Below, piece after piece: positions 53,318 to 64,000 of a stretch of DNA of 64,000 nt. Below the pieces are notes generated by a model. It was not told where the DNA came from. It was given only the letters and a program-made list of their open reading frames with translations, and did no database searches. Every line of letters starts with the position of its first letter. Within the stretch, counting starts at the first letter, position 1. The stretch comes from Phoebastria nigripes (lineage: Eukaryota; Chordata; Aves; Procellariiformes; Diomedeidae), in contig JAYKAV010000666.1 in the NCBI GenBank assembly GCA_035582835.1, forward strand, positions 1,375,784-1,439,783. The letters run 5' to 3'. Made by a program: the position numbers and the translations under genes.

Positions 53318-53355
<38 letters not shown>
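53318..53355 (+). repeat. A homopolymer run (38 bases)
   Basis: This uninterrupted A tract has no AATAAA signal or recognisable retrocopy just upstream. It is unusually long for a bird genome, where poly(A)-tailed retroposition is rare. Confidence 0.9.
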
Positions 53356-53359
<4 letters not shown>

Positions 53360-53986
53360 AGTGGAACTTTCCCCTATTCCACCCTCCTTGTGTTGATCTG
53401 TACTTGCTGCTCTTACTCTTCAGGTTAGGTGACTACAGCCTGGATACCTTCAGTGGTCACAACAACATGTTGCCAACCAGCACACTTCTGAGTTGTGTGG
53501 ATTTCATAATTTCTACCTAGAAAACTAAACTGAAGTCTGCGCAGCTCTACCTACTAGCTGACAAGGAAAAACTCTGCCTTCCTCTGTGTTAGCTCTGACA
53601 TTCATTGAGCGTTTTCCTGAGCTGATGCAATTCACCCAAGAAAACCCTTTTCTGCTGGGTGAGTTGAATCTGCTAAATGGGAGGTTCAATGCCAGCAATG
53701 GAGAGTTATCACTGGGAGAATTTAACTGGATGTGTGGAGAGCAGATCAAGAAAATTGTAAGAGACCAGTTCTCTCCCTTTTCTTAGCGATGAACTTTAAG
53801 TGTGGCTTGCCGTTTCATGCAATTGCACCCTATGTTGTTAGTGACTGAGTGAAGGGCCTGGTGGATGGAATTACAGCCCTATGGTCTTGCCTTCTCCCAT
53901 CCTTATCTTTGTGGTTTTGCTCCTCTGGGTAGCTCTAATAGCACAGCCTTGTCCAGGACTCAAGTTCGTTCAAGAATTAAGAGTCC
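53356..53986. other. Intergenic, no gene recognised
   Basis: Opposed short frames at 53525-53786 overlap each other and have no family resemblance. Nothing was recognised. Confidence 0.45.
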
Positions 53987-54028
53987 AGCTGATATAAACA
54001 ACTCATAAGCTGATATAAACAACTCATA
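53987..54028 (+). repeat. 21-bp tandem duplication (two identical copies)
   Basis: The unit begins AGCTGATATAAACAACTCAT and ends in one further A (53987-54007). It is repeated exactly and immediately (54008-54028). Confidence 0.95.
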
Positions 54029-56849
54029 CTGGCTGTAAAAAGTGTTTTCATGATATAGGTTATAGCAGTTTGATGAGTAAAATAAATTGTTCTAGCAAAA
54101 GCATTTTCTGTCTGTGTCTATGCTTGGGATTTTGATAACAAAAATAGCACAAAATGTCATTGGTAGGTGTGCTGCCAAAAGCTTCTAGCATGCATTTGTC
54201 CTCAGATCATCTCTTTTTGCTGCATAATAGATTACATCTATTGGAAATACCTTCTTCTATAACTTCTGTTTCTTCTTTCCACTCTGAGCGCTCACACCTA
54301 ACTACTGCTTATCCTCTGCAAAGGTATAGAAACAAGGAGGAACAAAGAGCCTACAGAGGTGTGTGTTTCAATGCTGAAGTTTATAAATGAATCTAAATGA
54401 CATGGGCCTCCCTCCACTGAGTTACTTAAGTACTTTGAAACAAAACACTCCCTGCCAAATGGTATCAGTAGTCCACATTACTTACAGGTGTAACAGGAGT
54501 TTCCGTATTAACCCCTCAGTCACCTACCAGCACAAATGTACCTGCCAAGAGAAAATTAGGACAAGGAAGTGTTTACTGTTTTTCAGATGACAAAAAAATC
54601 ATGCGAGGGCTTCTCAGAGACAGTTGTATTTAACCTCTGATAGAAATGTTCATCAGAGTGTTTAAAACTCGCTGATACATCTTATGTAGACTTACCGCAT
54701 GTTGTGGGTAGTTAAAAACTCTTCTGTGGCCAAAGTAAGCCTTACGAGTAGTTGACTGAAGGAGGAGATTCAGCGCTTCAGCTTGCAATGGCACTAGCTG
54801 GACCTTTCATGTCGTTTGGGCCCTTTAGTCCTAAGTATGGTTCAATTTGCACTTAGCACAAGGAAGCCTTTAATCGAAACAGCTCCCAAGTGAGGACAAA
54901 TAATGCATCTTCAGAGAGATGCTATGCTCCACAAAAGCAACTGAAGGAGTTTCGAAGAGATTTGAGAGTTTGATTACATGCTGATGGTACTCCCGTTGCA
55001 GGCTGAGTGGAAGTCTAGCTTGATCTAGTTAACAAAAACTGGAACATGAGGACAAAACTGACAGTGGTGAGATGTTTTGGGAGGCTCTGTTATTTAGCAA
55101 ACGTGACCAACTCAAAACTCCAGAGAGAGACCAGTATAACGGGAGAGGTCAATCACCCCGAAATCACCCCTTTCTTTTCTAAACCTAAATTAAAATCTAT
55201 TTCTGAAAGTTGATGAAAATTGTGCAAATGTGTCAGTGGAGTATTGGATTCATAATTTTGTCTATTTTTAGAGGATCAGTATCATTCAAGTTTACAGCCA
55301 TATTTGGATTGGTTTGGTTATCAATCTATAAGAAGTTGCATGGTGAAAAATAAGCAAATTGCTAGAAATAGTTCCTAAAAAACATCTGTAAAAATATGTT
55401 GAGACTAGTTAGTAGCTGAGAAGGAGGATTTTTTTTTTCAGTAGATCACAAGCGTTTAATTTGGGGTGACATGTATGCCAATTTATGTTTACGGATGAAA
55501 TACACTTACAGATTGACTCAGCATATACTTAATGCTTTATTTTGTTAAGTCATTTTAGAGTTTGTATGGTTAAGTAATCAACAAGAATGTTTATCAACAT
55601 TTAAAGTCTTTTAAAATAGATTATATGTTAATAAAATGTGTATCTGAATAATTCTGTAGGACGTTATTTTTTAGGAGATGTGTGAAGAGAAGCTTGATTA
55701 ATATTTATAAAATTAGTAAGCAAAAGATGTGATGAGTGGCTCTTGAGAGCTATAATTTACTAACATTGACACCCATCTATTTTTCCCCACCCCTAAATTA
55801 TATGTCTCATTACTTACAAGACTGAGTATTGGTGGTGTTACGGTAGTAACTCCAATGTTAGGTTTCAGTACTTCCGTACAGTAACTCTGCCTTCTCCAAT
55901 TAATTAATTCAAATTCTGACTTAGCATCCTAACAATCTTTATTACAAGGATTGGACCTAAATAAAGGTTAAAATCAAGCAGACGCGCATTGAAAATACTG
56001 GAACAAGTAGTGAGAGAAAAATAGGAGAGTACATGTAGTTGTGCAAGTAAATAAAGAAATTGTTGGTTATTTTTGGCAAGAGGTGGAGAAGCATGTGATG
56101 TCCAGCTGTAGCCAAGGATTTATCTTGGAGCTAACTGCTTTATAGGCAAACAGTAATTCCTTTTTCGCCCCACATCAGCTGAATACTATTTAGAGTCAAG
56201 AATGCTGTTTGCAGAAGTTGACCAGTCCTACAACCAACCACTAATATTTAAGTGATGTATAATATTAGGGGCATATTGTTACTGAGGGTGTATCCTGTTG
56301 TTTTGTCAAGAGTTGAGCAAGGCAAAATGCTGAACTGTAACATGGGGCACAAAGTGGTCGTTGCATTTGCTCCATGCTGTTACTTGTATAGCAAGTGGTG
56401 TGTTTGATGGTATCTGGCTAACGTGGCAGGGACTGCTCGTCAGAGAAAGATGGCAGACTGGCTCTAGAAGGTTGGTGCTTCACAGTTATTTTTCAGGGCT
56501 GGGTAGGGCAGTTTCTTCATCTTATAAAGCAAGAGCACTCATTTAAACGAATTTGGAGTTCACATGTTCATTCTCACATTGTCATCTTCTAAGCTGCAGG
56601 TCTTGAGAGTCAGATCTTTTCCCTGATGCCAGTTTCCTCATCATGCATGTTACGTATCTGTGAATGTTATGGGAGTTGGCAGCTAATGAGATGGGGAAGA
56701 AGAGCTCACCATTTGGTGTTTGATGATTAGGATTGCCGTCACTGGAGGACTACTAGGGGTCTCGCAGGTGCTCCTCAGGGAGCTCTCCGAAAGCACGAGG
56801 TTGCCTTCCTCCAGGTAGTGACAGACCGGGGAGGGTAGAGGAGAGTTAG
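54029..56849. other. Intergenic, upstream of the second CpG island
   Basis: AT-rich sequence becoming GC-richer after about 56.7 kb. No exon or repeat was recognised. Confidence 0.5.
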
Positions 56850-57539
56850 CGGTAGGAGCATCTCAAGTTGTCCTCACACGGCTTCCCGGGGGGACCGTCA
56901 GCTGGCGGTGAAGAGGCAGAGGGTCCTGCGTCGCCTCCGCCGCTAAGCTGCTGCTAGGGGAGATGACGGCCGCACACCTGCCTCGCCTCATCGCTGCGCT
57001 AGGGCAGGATAAGCGCCAGGCGCTACTTACAGCGCCGGCGCCCNGCTTCGTCCGAGCCAGGGGAGCTGTGACCGGCGGGGGAGTTTTGTTCATGCGCTTA
57101 GGGGCTGAGAGAGGGCTCGGGGCGGCTGCGGGCTACGCCGCGCCCGGGAGAGGGGGGCCCTCGCAGCGCCGGGGGAGGCAGCGGAGGGCGGCGGCGCGGG
57201 GCGGCTCCCGGCTGCGGCGAGCCTCGCACGGCGGGGCCGGGCGGGGGCGCTGCCGCTACCGCCGAGGCGCTGGGCCGGGCGGCGGAGCAGCGGCCGGGCG
57301 GGCGGGCGGCGGGAGGGCCCCGCAGGCAGGGCCCCGCTGGCTGGGCGCGGGGCCGCGGCACGCCGGAGCGGGGCCTTGGTGCGGCGCGGCCCGCAGGCCC
57401 CCTCCGCAGCGCTCGGCGGGGCCTCGTCCCGCCGCTCCGGGGCGATGGGCGGTGGCGGGCGCCGGTAGGCCGCCGCGGGCAGGGCAACGGCGGAGGCGGG
57501 AGGAGGCGGAGGCGGAGGAGGCGGCGGCCGGGGGCGGGC

Positions 57540-57776
57540 TGGGTCCCTCCCCGGGAAGATGAGGCGGAGGCCCGGGCTGCCGAGCGGGCTGAGCTGGGGC
57601 TCTTCCCTCCCAGCCGCCAGGACAAGATGGCAGCGGCCGAGGCGGCGGCGGCAGCAGCGGTGGGGGTGAGGGGCTGAGCCCGGCCGGAGCGGCGCTTCCC
57701 CGTGGCGCTCCCGGAACATGCCCAGGGCGGCGGCGGCAGCTCCAGCTCGGACGCCAGCGCGGCCCGATCCGTGAAG
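57540..57776 (+). other. HIPK3: Putative HIPK3 non-coding exon 1 (start uncertain)
   Basis: The right boundary is a strong donor, GTGAAG|GTGAGC, with the intron beginning at 57777. The left boundary is a guess. The YY1-type motif at 57623-57634 usually sits a few tens of bases past the start site, suggesting initiation near 57600. In mammals HIPK3 exon 1 is 5' UTR and the start codon lies in a large exon 2; that exon was not found before 64000, consistent with a long first intron. A second possible donor, GGG|GTGAGG, lies at 57665/57666. The exon carries a short upstream ORF (57627-57677). Confidence 0.5.
57627..57677 (+). CDS. Short upstream ORF in the putative HIPK3 leader (16 codons)
   Basis: The frame reads MAAAEAAAAAAVGVRG and then TGA. 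The ATG has a strong initiation context (A at -3, G at +4) and lies inside the YY1-type motif. If the exon 1 model is right and this ATG is included, ribosomes would meet this frame before the kinase start in exon 2, which could damp translation. Its Ala run comes from the GCG/GCA repeat, so the peptide itself is probably without function. If the donor at 57665/57666 were used, the frame would instead run on into another exon. Confidence 0.4.
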   Translation: MAAAEAAAAAAVGVRG

Positions 57777-59103
57777 GTGAGCGGCCGGGTGAGGAGCGGG
57801 GCCGTCCCCGGCGGGTGGAGAGGGGCGCTGCCTCTGCCCGCTGGCGGCTTTCGCCTCCTTCCCGCGGGGGGCTCCGGGGTGAGGGGCCGGGGCTGACCTT
57901 ACCCCCCTGCCCCGCGGCGGCGGCTGCCGCCCGCCGTGTAGGCGCGGTGCGGCGCTGCCCTTGCCGGAGCCCGGCGGCGGGGAGCGGGCGGCGCCGCTTC
58001 TCCTTCCCGTCGCCTTCGACGGCGCCTGCTCCGCCGCGTCCCCGAAGTTTTCCCTTCTCCGGCGCGGGGAAGCGCCCGAGCCCGCCGGCGCGGCCCCGGC
58101 TGCCGGGCGAGGCCGCTGCCGCCCGGCGGGGGGAGGCGTAGCCGCCCGCCTCGCCCGTTACCGGCCGCGGGGCCAGGCGGGCTCCGGTGGTGCCCCGCTC
58201 CCCTCCTGGGCGCGCCGCTGCCGCCTCCTTGTATGGTGCGCTCGGGCCGCCCGGCCGGCGGCGGGCGCTTCCCCCGCGCCGCGCGGGGGGTCCCGCGGGT
58301 GGCGCCGGGCGCGGCGGCGGCGGCTCCTCCCGTTACGGGTCCTGCTCTCGGCTGCCTCCGCCTCGGTGGCTCCTCGTAGCCCCGGCGGGACCCCACCGCC
58401 GTCCCGAACCCTGGGAAGAGACCCGCGGGACCCCCTCCCCTGCGCTGTGGGGGAAGCTGGCGCTGGGGCGAGAGGAGCAAATGGTGCTCGGGGCCGGTAT
58501 AAATAAAAACAACTGGAAAGGAAGTTGACACTTTAAAACTTGGTCAGTTCCCAAGAACTAGCTCTATAAAAACAGAGGGGGTTATTGCTGGTGGCTTTAA
58601 CGTAATGATTGCAGCAGGGATTGTGCTGGGTTCGTTCTGGTTCTTGAGTCATCGTGGTATCAATTATAAAACTGGCAGATACGTTTGCATGTGTTTAACG
58701 CTGTGGGAAATAGTTATTTTCTTTTTTCTTTTCTTTTTTTTTTTTTTATTTACACGAAGCCCTCAATTGTCAATACTGTGTGCTTACATATATATAAATA
58801 TCTTTCTTCTGAGGCTATACTTTTGTTACTAACTGTTGCGTCTGACTTAAAATGTCAGTGCCAAAAACTGCGATGGTTTCCTTTTTTGTTAACTTGGTAA
58901 GTTGTTTTGAGACTCCCAGGCTTACCTTCCCAGAAATTCCGTGGTGCTCTGATGTTTTTGCATCTTCCTGCTTGCATATAACCTTGTTTATTTCAGTTAC
59001 TTTAGTATCTTTAAATTGTAGGAAAACATGTTATTAACATGAGAGACAATTATATTAAGTAAAGCTGCAGTTGTTGATAACAATGCATGTTTTTGTGATT
59101 ATT

Positions 59104-59117
59104 CCCCCCCCCCCCCG
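59104..59117 (+). repeat. C14 homopolymer
   Basis: Fourteen consecutive C, flanked by ATT and GTATT. This is a likely length-variable site and a possible sequencing error point. Confidence 0.85.
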
Positions 59118-61884
59118 TATTACCTCCCATTACATCATTTGCAAAAAGTTTATGCTCTGATTGATTTCACACAAAGTAGAAAAGCTTGGCTGGAGTCTGA
59201 GGACTTACTTTCTGACATAACAATAATTCTGTAAGAGTTAATTTGCTAAAGGTTTCTATAAGCTAAGTTTAAAATTCACACAGTAACTGTCTAATAAGCG
59301 TGGCAGCCAGCAAAGAGATTAATTAAGCATCTGGAAAATAGGTCAAGACTGTATTACGAAGTGGCATGGTGAGATCGCAAATAAATAGAGCAAAGTGTTA
59401 ACATGGACTTACCGGGAGAAAACTGATACTGATATAACAGTGGTGACTGCTTTATCTATGCTGCCGCGAACCATTTATGGTAGCGCGTGGTGAGATGATG
59501 TTTATAATCATGTAAAACAGGAATTAGATAGAATTTTCATTTAATACGCTTATTACCGGGGACTTCTGTTGTAGTGCGAGTTCTGCTGCTTGCTCAGGGT
59601 GTGGCATTGGTTGTGCTTGTAAATTATTTTTTCACAGATATGTTTGGCTAGGTGCTCTAATTCGGGTTGTGGTGGTGGTGTGTGGCTCTCTGGGTTTGAG
59701 GACACTTTGTAATCAGAGAGATTCCATCAGCTGGAATAAAGTTTCATTAAAAAATTGGTCGGGAAGCTGCCCCTGACCTGGGGTCTCTGCCGGTGCCTGT
59801 GACTTTCTTTGTTTGAGGTTTTTTGTGTTTGCATGTTTCCTCCCTCCTATCTTTCTAACAACTACCTACAGGAACAGGGAAATGAGGCCGGCTCCTGCAT
59901 AACGAGATGCCAGAGACAAAGGCAGGGTGTGGGGAGGAAGAGTGAGCTTTCAACTCATCTTACAGAAGTTGGCACAACTGATAGAAATATTAGAATTTGT
60001 GCGTGCTGCTTTTCTTGTTGCGTGCTTCAATTTACAGCAGTTGCTTCAAAACAAATGTTTTGGAGGTGATTTTTCAAAAAGCATCTGTGGGATTGATTGT
60101 GTCCGTTAAAGGGGATGGGAGGCTGAGCAGCACTTCTAGAGGCAGAGTGTTAGCTTACCAGCTCCTGGGTAGAACAGAATTAACTATGGTTAATTCTCGT
60201 GAAAATCCCAACCTAAATATCAGGCTGTGGTTCCCCAAGTTTGTGTGTTTAGGGATGTACCTCTCTGTACTATTTTAAGGGATTGCACTCTTCCTGTTTT
60301 TAGAATAGTTTTCTTTTTAACAGCATATATTCTCTTTCTTGTATTTTCCATTCTGCCAGTATGCTGATTATAGCAACACAGATCTTTTTGACAAAAAGGT
60401 GCATTTTGCAACAGGAATTTTATAGTTGGCTTTCTTATGGGGGGGGGCGAAGAAAAGCACTGGTAATGGGCGCAGCGCTGTCATTTGAGGCCGAACATGT
60501 ATTTCAGAGGAATGTTAAATACAGAAGGAAAACTTCTTTTAGTTGGGCTAAATTTTGCTACTGCAGTGTGAGGTCTGTTAAGGTACTGTGGCATATGACT
60601 GCTGTGCACATACAGAACAGTTACTGTAGGCAGTATCGCTTTCTGCACAAACTTTGTGGGGGAAAAAAGCAGAGAACATCTATGTTGTGTTTTTTTTTTT
60701 TTTAGACAAGCCTTAGATTCACTGAACATATAATTATTTCATTCCATATGCAGAAGCATTACAGCAAGGTAAACTGCTCCACTGACTAACAGGGTATGAA
60801 TCGGGTAGAGCAGGCCTGAGAATCAACTGGTGACACTCGATTGAGGGAAGAAGAAATGTGGAAGTAGGATGTCCTTGTGGTTGATACCAGCGCTCCTCAG
60901 TTACGTGTTCGCTGTTGAATTTTGTGAAATAGTATCCATCTTTCATACCTCGAAAAAGGTTGTTTGTACCTTTTTGTGTTTTCTGGGTTTCTTCAATTCC
61001 CTGATGATGTTATAGTGCAGTTACAGGAGAATTTCAGAAGTCTTGGCATAGGATTACTCTGATGAAGAAAACATCCTTAGCACTTCCTCATTGAAACTAT
61101 GAAGCTCCTATAGATGGGTTAGGTAAACTCAGAGCTGGTCAAATACTTATTTTCAGCTGGTCTAACTATTAAATTTTCTTGCCTTTGAAAATAAGGGAAG
61201 TAAGAGTAGAGCTCGATGCTGGGGAACTTTTACTAAGTTAATGTCTCTGTTCCTAAGTCACTGAAATATTATTTTTACTTATTCCGATCTCTTGACTGAA
61301 AATCGGAGATGGAGTGGAAAATATGTATTCCTTTCAATCCAGGTCTTGGAAGAAAAGCTCATTCTTCCAGTGAAGTATGAGGTAGATCTCTAAGTATCTG
61401 AAACCATATTTCAGAACTCTGGTTGGGTTGTGTGTGAAACCAAATATGAAGAAATTAGCAAGGATGAGCACTGAGTATGTTAGAGATGACTGATGAGCGT
61501 GCAGTATACCTTAAATAACAATGCTAACTGTATTTAAAGCAACTTTCAATAGCTAGTGCTATAAAATGGGTTAGGAATGGGTCACCTTTTCTGACTTCTA
61601 CAGGCAGTGAACATGCTCTATTTGACCTGAAATAACCTATAATGAAGCATAAAGCCTGGAAAATCCTGTTACCTGTTCTTGGCTTCCCCCGCCTCCGTCT
61701 ATAGACCATTTTAATTTAGAGCCTCTATCTCTTTTACGGATTTCTAGAGAAATTGAAGCTCTGTTTCTCTTCAGAGGCACTAACTTTTGAGTGACAGATG
61801 AACAGAGGAACAACATGTAATTGTGAAAGTAGGTTTTAGTCTGTGACTTTGTTTGATAGCGTAGTATTTCCTACAGAGTAGGTC

Positions 61885-61905
61885 TTTTTTTTTTTTTTTT
61901 TTTTT
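61885..61905 (+). repeat. T21 homopolymer leading into a pyrimidine-rich tract
   Basis: A run of T followed by CCTTTCTCCTTTCTTCC, about 50 bp of almost pure pyrimidine. It is far from any supported exon. Confidence 0.8.
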
Positions 61906-64000
61906 CCTTTCTCCTTTCTTCCTTTTTCTTTGCCTTAATTCTTCAGTTGTTTTATTTCAATATAGTGAATGTTGGGAAAGATGGCAACATTTGGTGTGAG
62001 TCTTGTTTTTTAGATGCAGTTTGGGGATAATCTTTGTGGAGTTGTGTAGTATTTTTTTCACATTATGTCACTTTTTTTTTTTTTTCATATAGTCTCTTAA
62101 TATTCCACTTAAATTTTGAGAGTGGGTAACTTTCTGACAAAATGGGTTTAATCTCTAGCAATTTTGCTTGAAAATGGAAGAAGAGCCAAATAACTAGAGT
62201 GTTTTTTAAGCAAGTCAATTCAAGTAGTTTAGTTCTGATTTTTTTCTTATTCAGTGACTTGGAATCAGTTTAATTTCAAAATATCTCTCCCTATGTTATT
62301 AACTTCATGTATTTAATAGTCCTAGCATTATGTAAACTTTTTGTACAGTCTTTTTTCACCTTGTTTTTTCAGGAAAAATTAGAAAATATTCCTGTCCTGG
62401 TTTTGGCTGGGAAAGCTAAAGTTTTTGGAAGTATGGCCTTTTCTCCAGCTCTATTGTGCTCTACAATCTTTGGGTATAACAGGATGAAGCCTAGAAAAAT
62501 GTTAAGTTCAAGTTCCAAAACACAGCAATAAAATAAGACCCAGTGAAATATCCAAAGACAAAACAGATATAAAAAGTATTTTCTTATATTTTTGTATGAT
62601 CAAAGCTACAGCAACTATCTCAATATTAAAAAAGTAATTGGATTCTTATGTACAGAGAATTATTATTACATGTTATGAGCGACACTCTCATCAAAAAAAC
62701 TGTTTTTAAAATCAGTAATCTTAAACGCATGTGACTCTCTCCATTCTTGCTAAAATAATTTAACAGTTCTAGAAAACTATTTTAGTGCTTTTTAAAGCAT
62801 ATTACAAATTAAGTATGACTAATGCTTTTCATGTAAAAAGTCAGCTATTGTCAAATGAAAATCCCCTCATATTTATATGAACATTACTTGCTGAATATGT
62901 ATGGCACCACAGTAACTACCCATTCAGAATAAGTGGTGGAAAATTTAGAGACAAGAAAGCTCAGGTCCTAATACCTGTGCAGAGTTCCATTAGCATCCTC
63001 GTTAAAAGAGGAGGGTGTGGCTGCAGGTGGGAGATGCTCACAGCCACTTTCCAGAAACCACTCTCTGTAATCCACTGACCCGAGCATTTCTTACCCTTCT
63101 CTGTACTGGAGGCTGTGCTCCTTTAGGTTACTACGCTGTATTGTCCTGCAGCTGTTTTTATGTGACTGGGACGCTTAACTTCCAAGGCATGAGATTGGTG
63201 AGAACTTAAATTGCTGGGTGGGACAAGATTTTTATCACAAAGCTGAAGCTTGGCTGTTGCTTTGCCTTGGGGCAAGTGGCATCCTGTACCTGAGAAAACT
63301 TGCTTTGGGTTATTTTAGGAGTTTCACTTTGGTTTTACTTGACTCTTGGGTAGAAGGTGAACGGTAACATGGAAGTGGGTCTCCTTACCTTGTGCTCACC
63401 TTGTCTTGAAGCATGATAAAGTGAGATAGCAAAACTGGTTGCTGGGCAGGAAAACTGCCAGTAGAACAACTTCAGCTGGGATTGCGATAACTGGTGCAGC
63501 TGTACTTTGTGTGGGGCTGGAGTGTCTTCATTGCAAAGATGTTTGCTGCCTTTATTAGTGTGACCAAATCCCTCCAGGCTGGCTCTCTAGGGTCTTTGGA
63601 TGAGAACTGACATCTGAACCTTTCCCCGATCCTGCTGGTATCAACTGAAACAAGTGCCTACCCACAGAAAGGAGCCAGCATAGGCTCAAGGTCTGAATGA
63701 GAAGGTTGTCATATAAATGCAGAGAGAAAACAAACTTCAATCCAGATAATTGATACAAAGTTTATTATAAGGGAAGCAAAGAAACTTTTTTTTTTTTTAA
63801 ATACTGGGGATTTAAGCTCCCTCTGGAAGATGAGTCATCACTAGCATCAGGTATTCATAAAAATTATCTGTATGCACAATTTTATTTGAAACCCTAGTAA
63901 TTTACTTTTTCATATGTAGATAGGAAAACACATTTCTTCTCTTGTGGTTCCCCAGTCTCTGTTGTTTACTACTTTGTTTTGGTCCTTTGTCAGTGTTTAC

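Larger units (their letters stand above)
56850..58500 (+). promoter_or_regulatory. HIPK3: CpG-island promoter, assigned to HIPK3 by gene order
   Basis: This is about 1.6 kb of extremely GC- and CpG-rich sequence with abrupt AT-rich flanks. It contains GGC/GGA trinucleotide runs (for example 57495-57530), many GC boxes, a plus-oriented YY1-type motif (CAAGATGGCAGC, 57623-57634) and strong plus-strand donors. In human and chicken the gene that follows CSTF3 head to head on this side is HIPK3, a nuclear homeodomain-interacting protein kinase, so this is most likely its promoter. That link is by synteny, because no HIPK3 coding sequence lies in the window. Long frames on both strands here are compositional shadows. 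One base is undetermined (57044). Confidence 0.7.
57777..64000 (+). other. HIPK3: Putative HIPK3 intron 1 (5' part; continues beyond the window)
   Basis: It begins in the CpG island and becomes AT-rich after about 58.5 kb. Contents are homopolymers (T-rich near 58725-58750, C14 at 59104-59117, G-run near 60440, T21 at 61885-61905) and otherwise unique sequence. No kinase-coding exon, including the large second exon of HIPK3, was found. Short frames on both strands are unsupported. Confidence 0.5.

Noticed and set aside
56863..58531. Frames of up to 210 codons on both strands in the second CpG island
   Set aside because: Low-complexity shadows of GC repeats. None shows a domain, and one runs through an undetermined base.
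1..64000. tRNA, rRNA, CRISPR array, prokaryotic operon or phage genes
   Set aside because: None seen. Composition, introns, CR1 and CpG islands all indicate vertebrate nuclear DNA.

Overview
The window is nuclear DNA from a bird, most likely a neognath. It holds a CR1 retrotransposon copy with typical avian CR1 sequence, an avian-type endogenous retroviral LTR, and vertebrate splice structure with CpG-island promoters. No prokaryotic, viral-genome, CRISPR, rRNA or tRNA feature was seen. Almost all of the window is intron or intergenic DNA, and nearly all short open frames in it are chance.

Left part (1 to about 18.9 kb): the 5' part of CSTF3, the gene for cleavage stimulation factor subunit 3 (CstF-77), on the minus strand. 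Three coding exons are readable to the base: exon 1 (18829-18858), exon 2 (8996-9097) and exon 3 (8771-8866). All junctions are phase 0 and together they encode the first 76 residues. The remaining exons lie beyond the left edge. Intron 3 starts with a weak donor and can be read through into a short tail and stop, which fits the known truncated, autoregulatory CstF-77 isoform. Intron 3 also carries a MIR/CORE-SINE relic.

18.2-19.45 kb: a CpG island that is the CSTF3 promoter. A YY1-type motif on the opposite strand suggests divergent transcription, as at the human CSTF3/CSTF3-DT locus.

19.45-56.8 kb: a gene desert. It holds a probable solo LTR (about 22.9-23.5 kb), a young CR1 fragment (28.2-28.76 kb), long A-runs, A/C-rich low-complexity tracts, small tandem duplications, a 26-bp perfect palindrome at 52.5 kb, and a 77-base assembly gap flanked by two noisy copies of the same 185-bp segment.

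56.85-58.5 kb: a second CpG island with a plus-strand non-coding first exon ending at a strong donor (57776/57777). By conserved gene order this is the promoter and exon 1 of HIPK3. The rest of the window is its first intron.

I found no convincing new biological system. The most useful observations are the CSTF3 intron-3 read-through architecture, the strong-context upstream ORF in the putative HIPK3 leader, the 26-bp palindrome and the likely false duplication at the gap.
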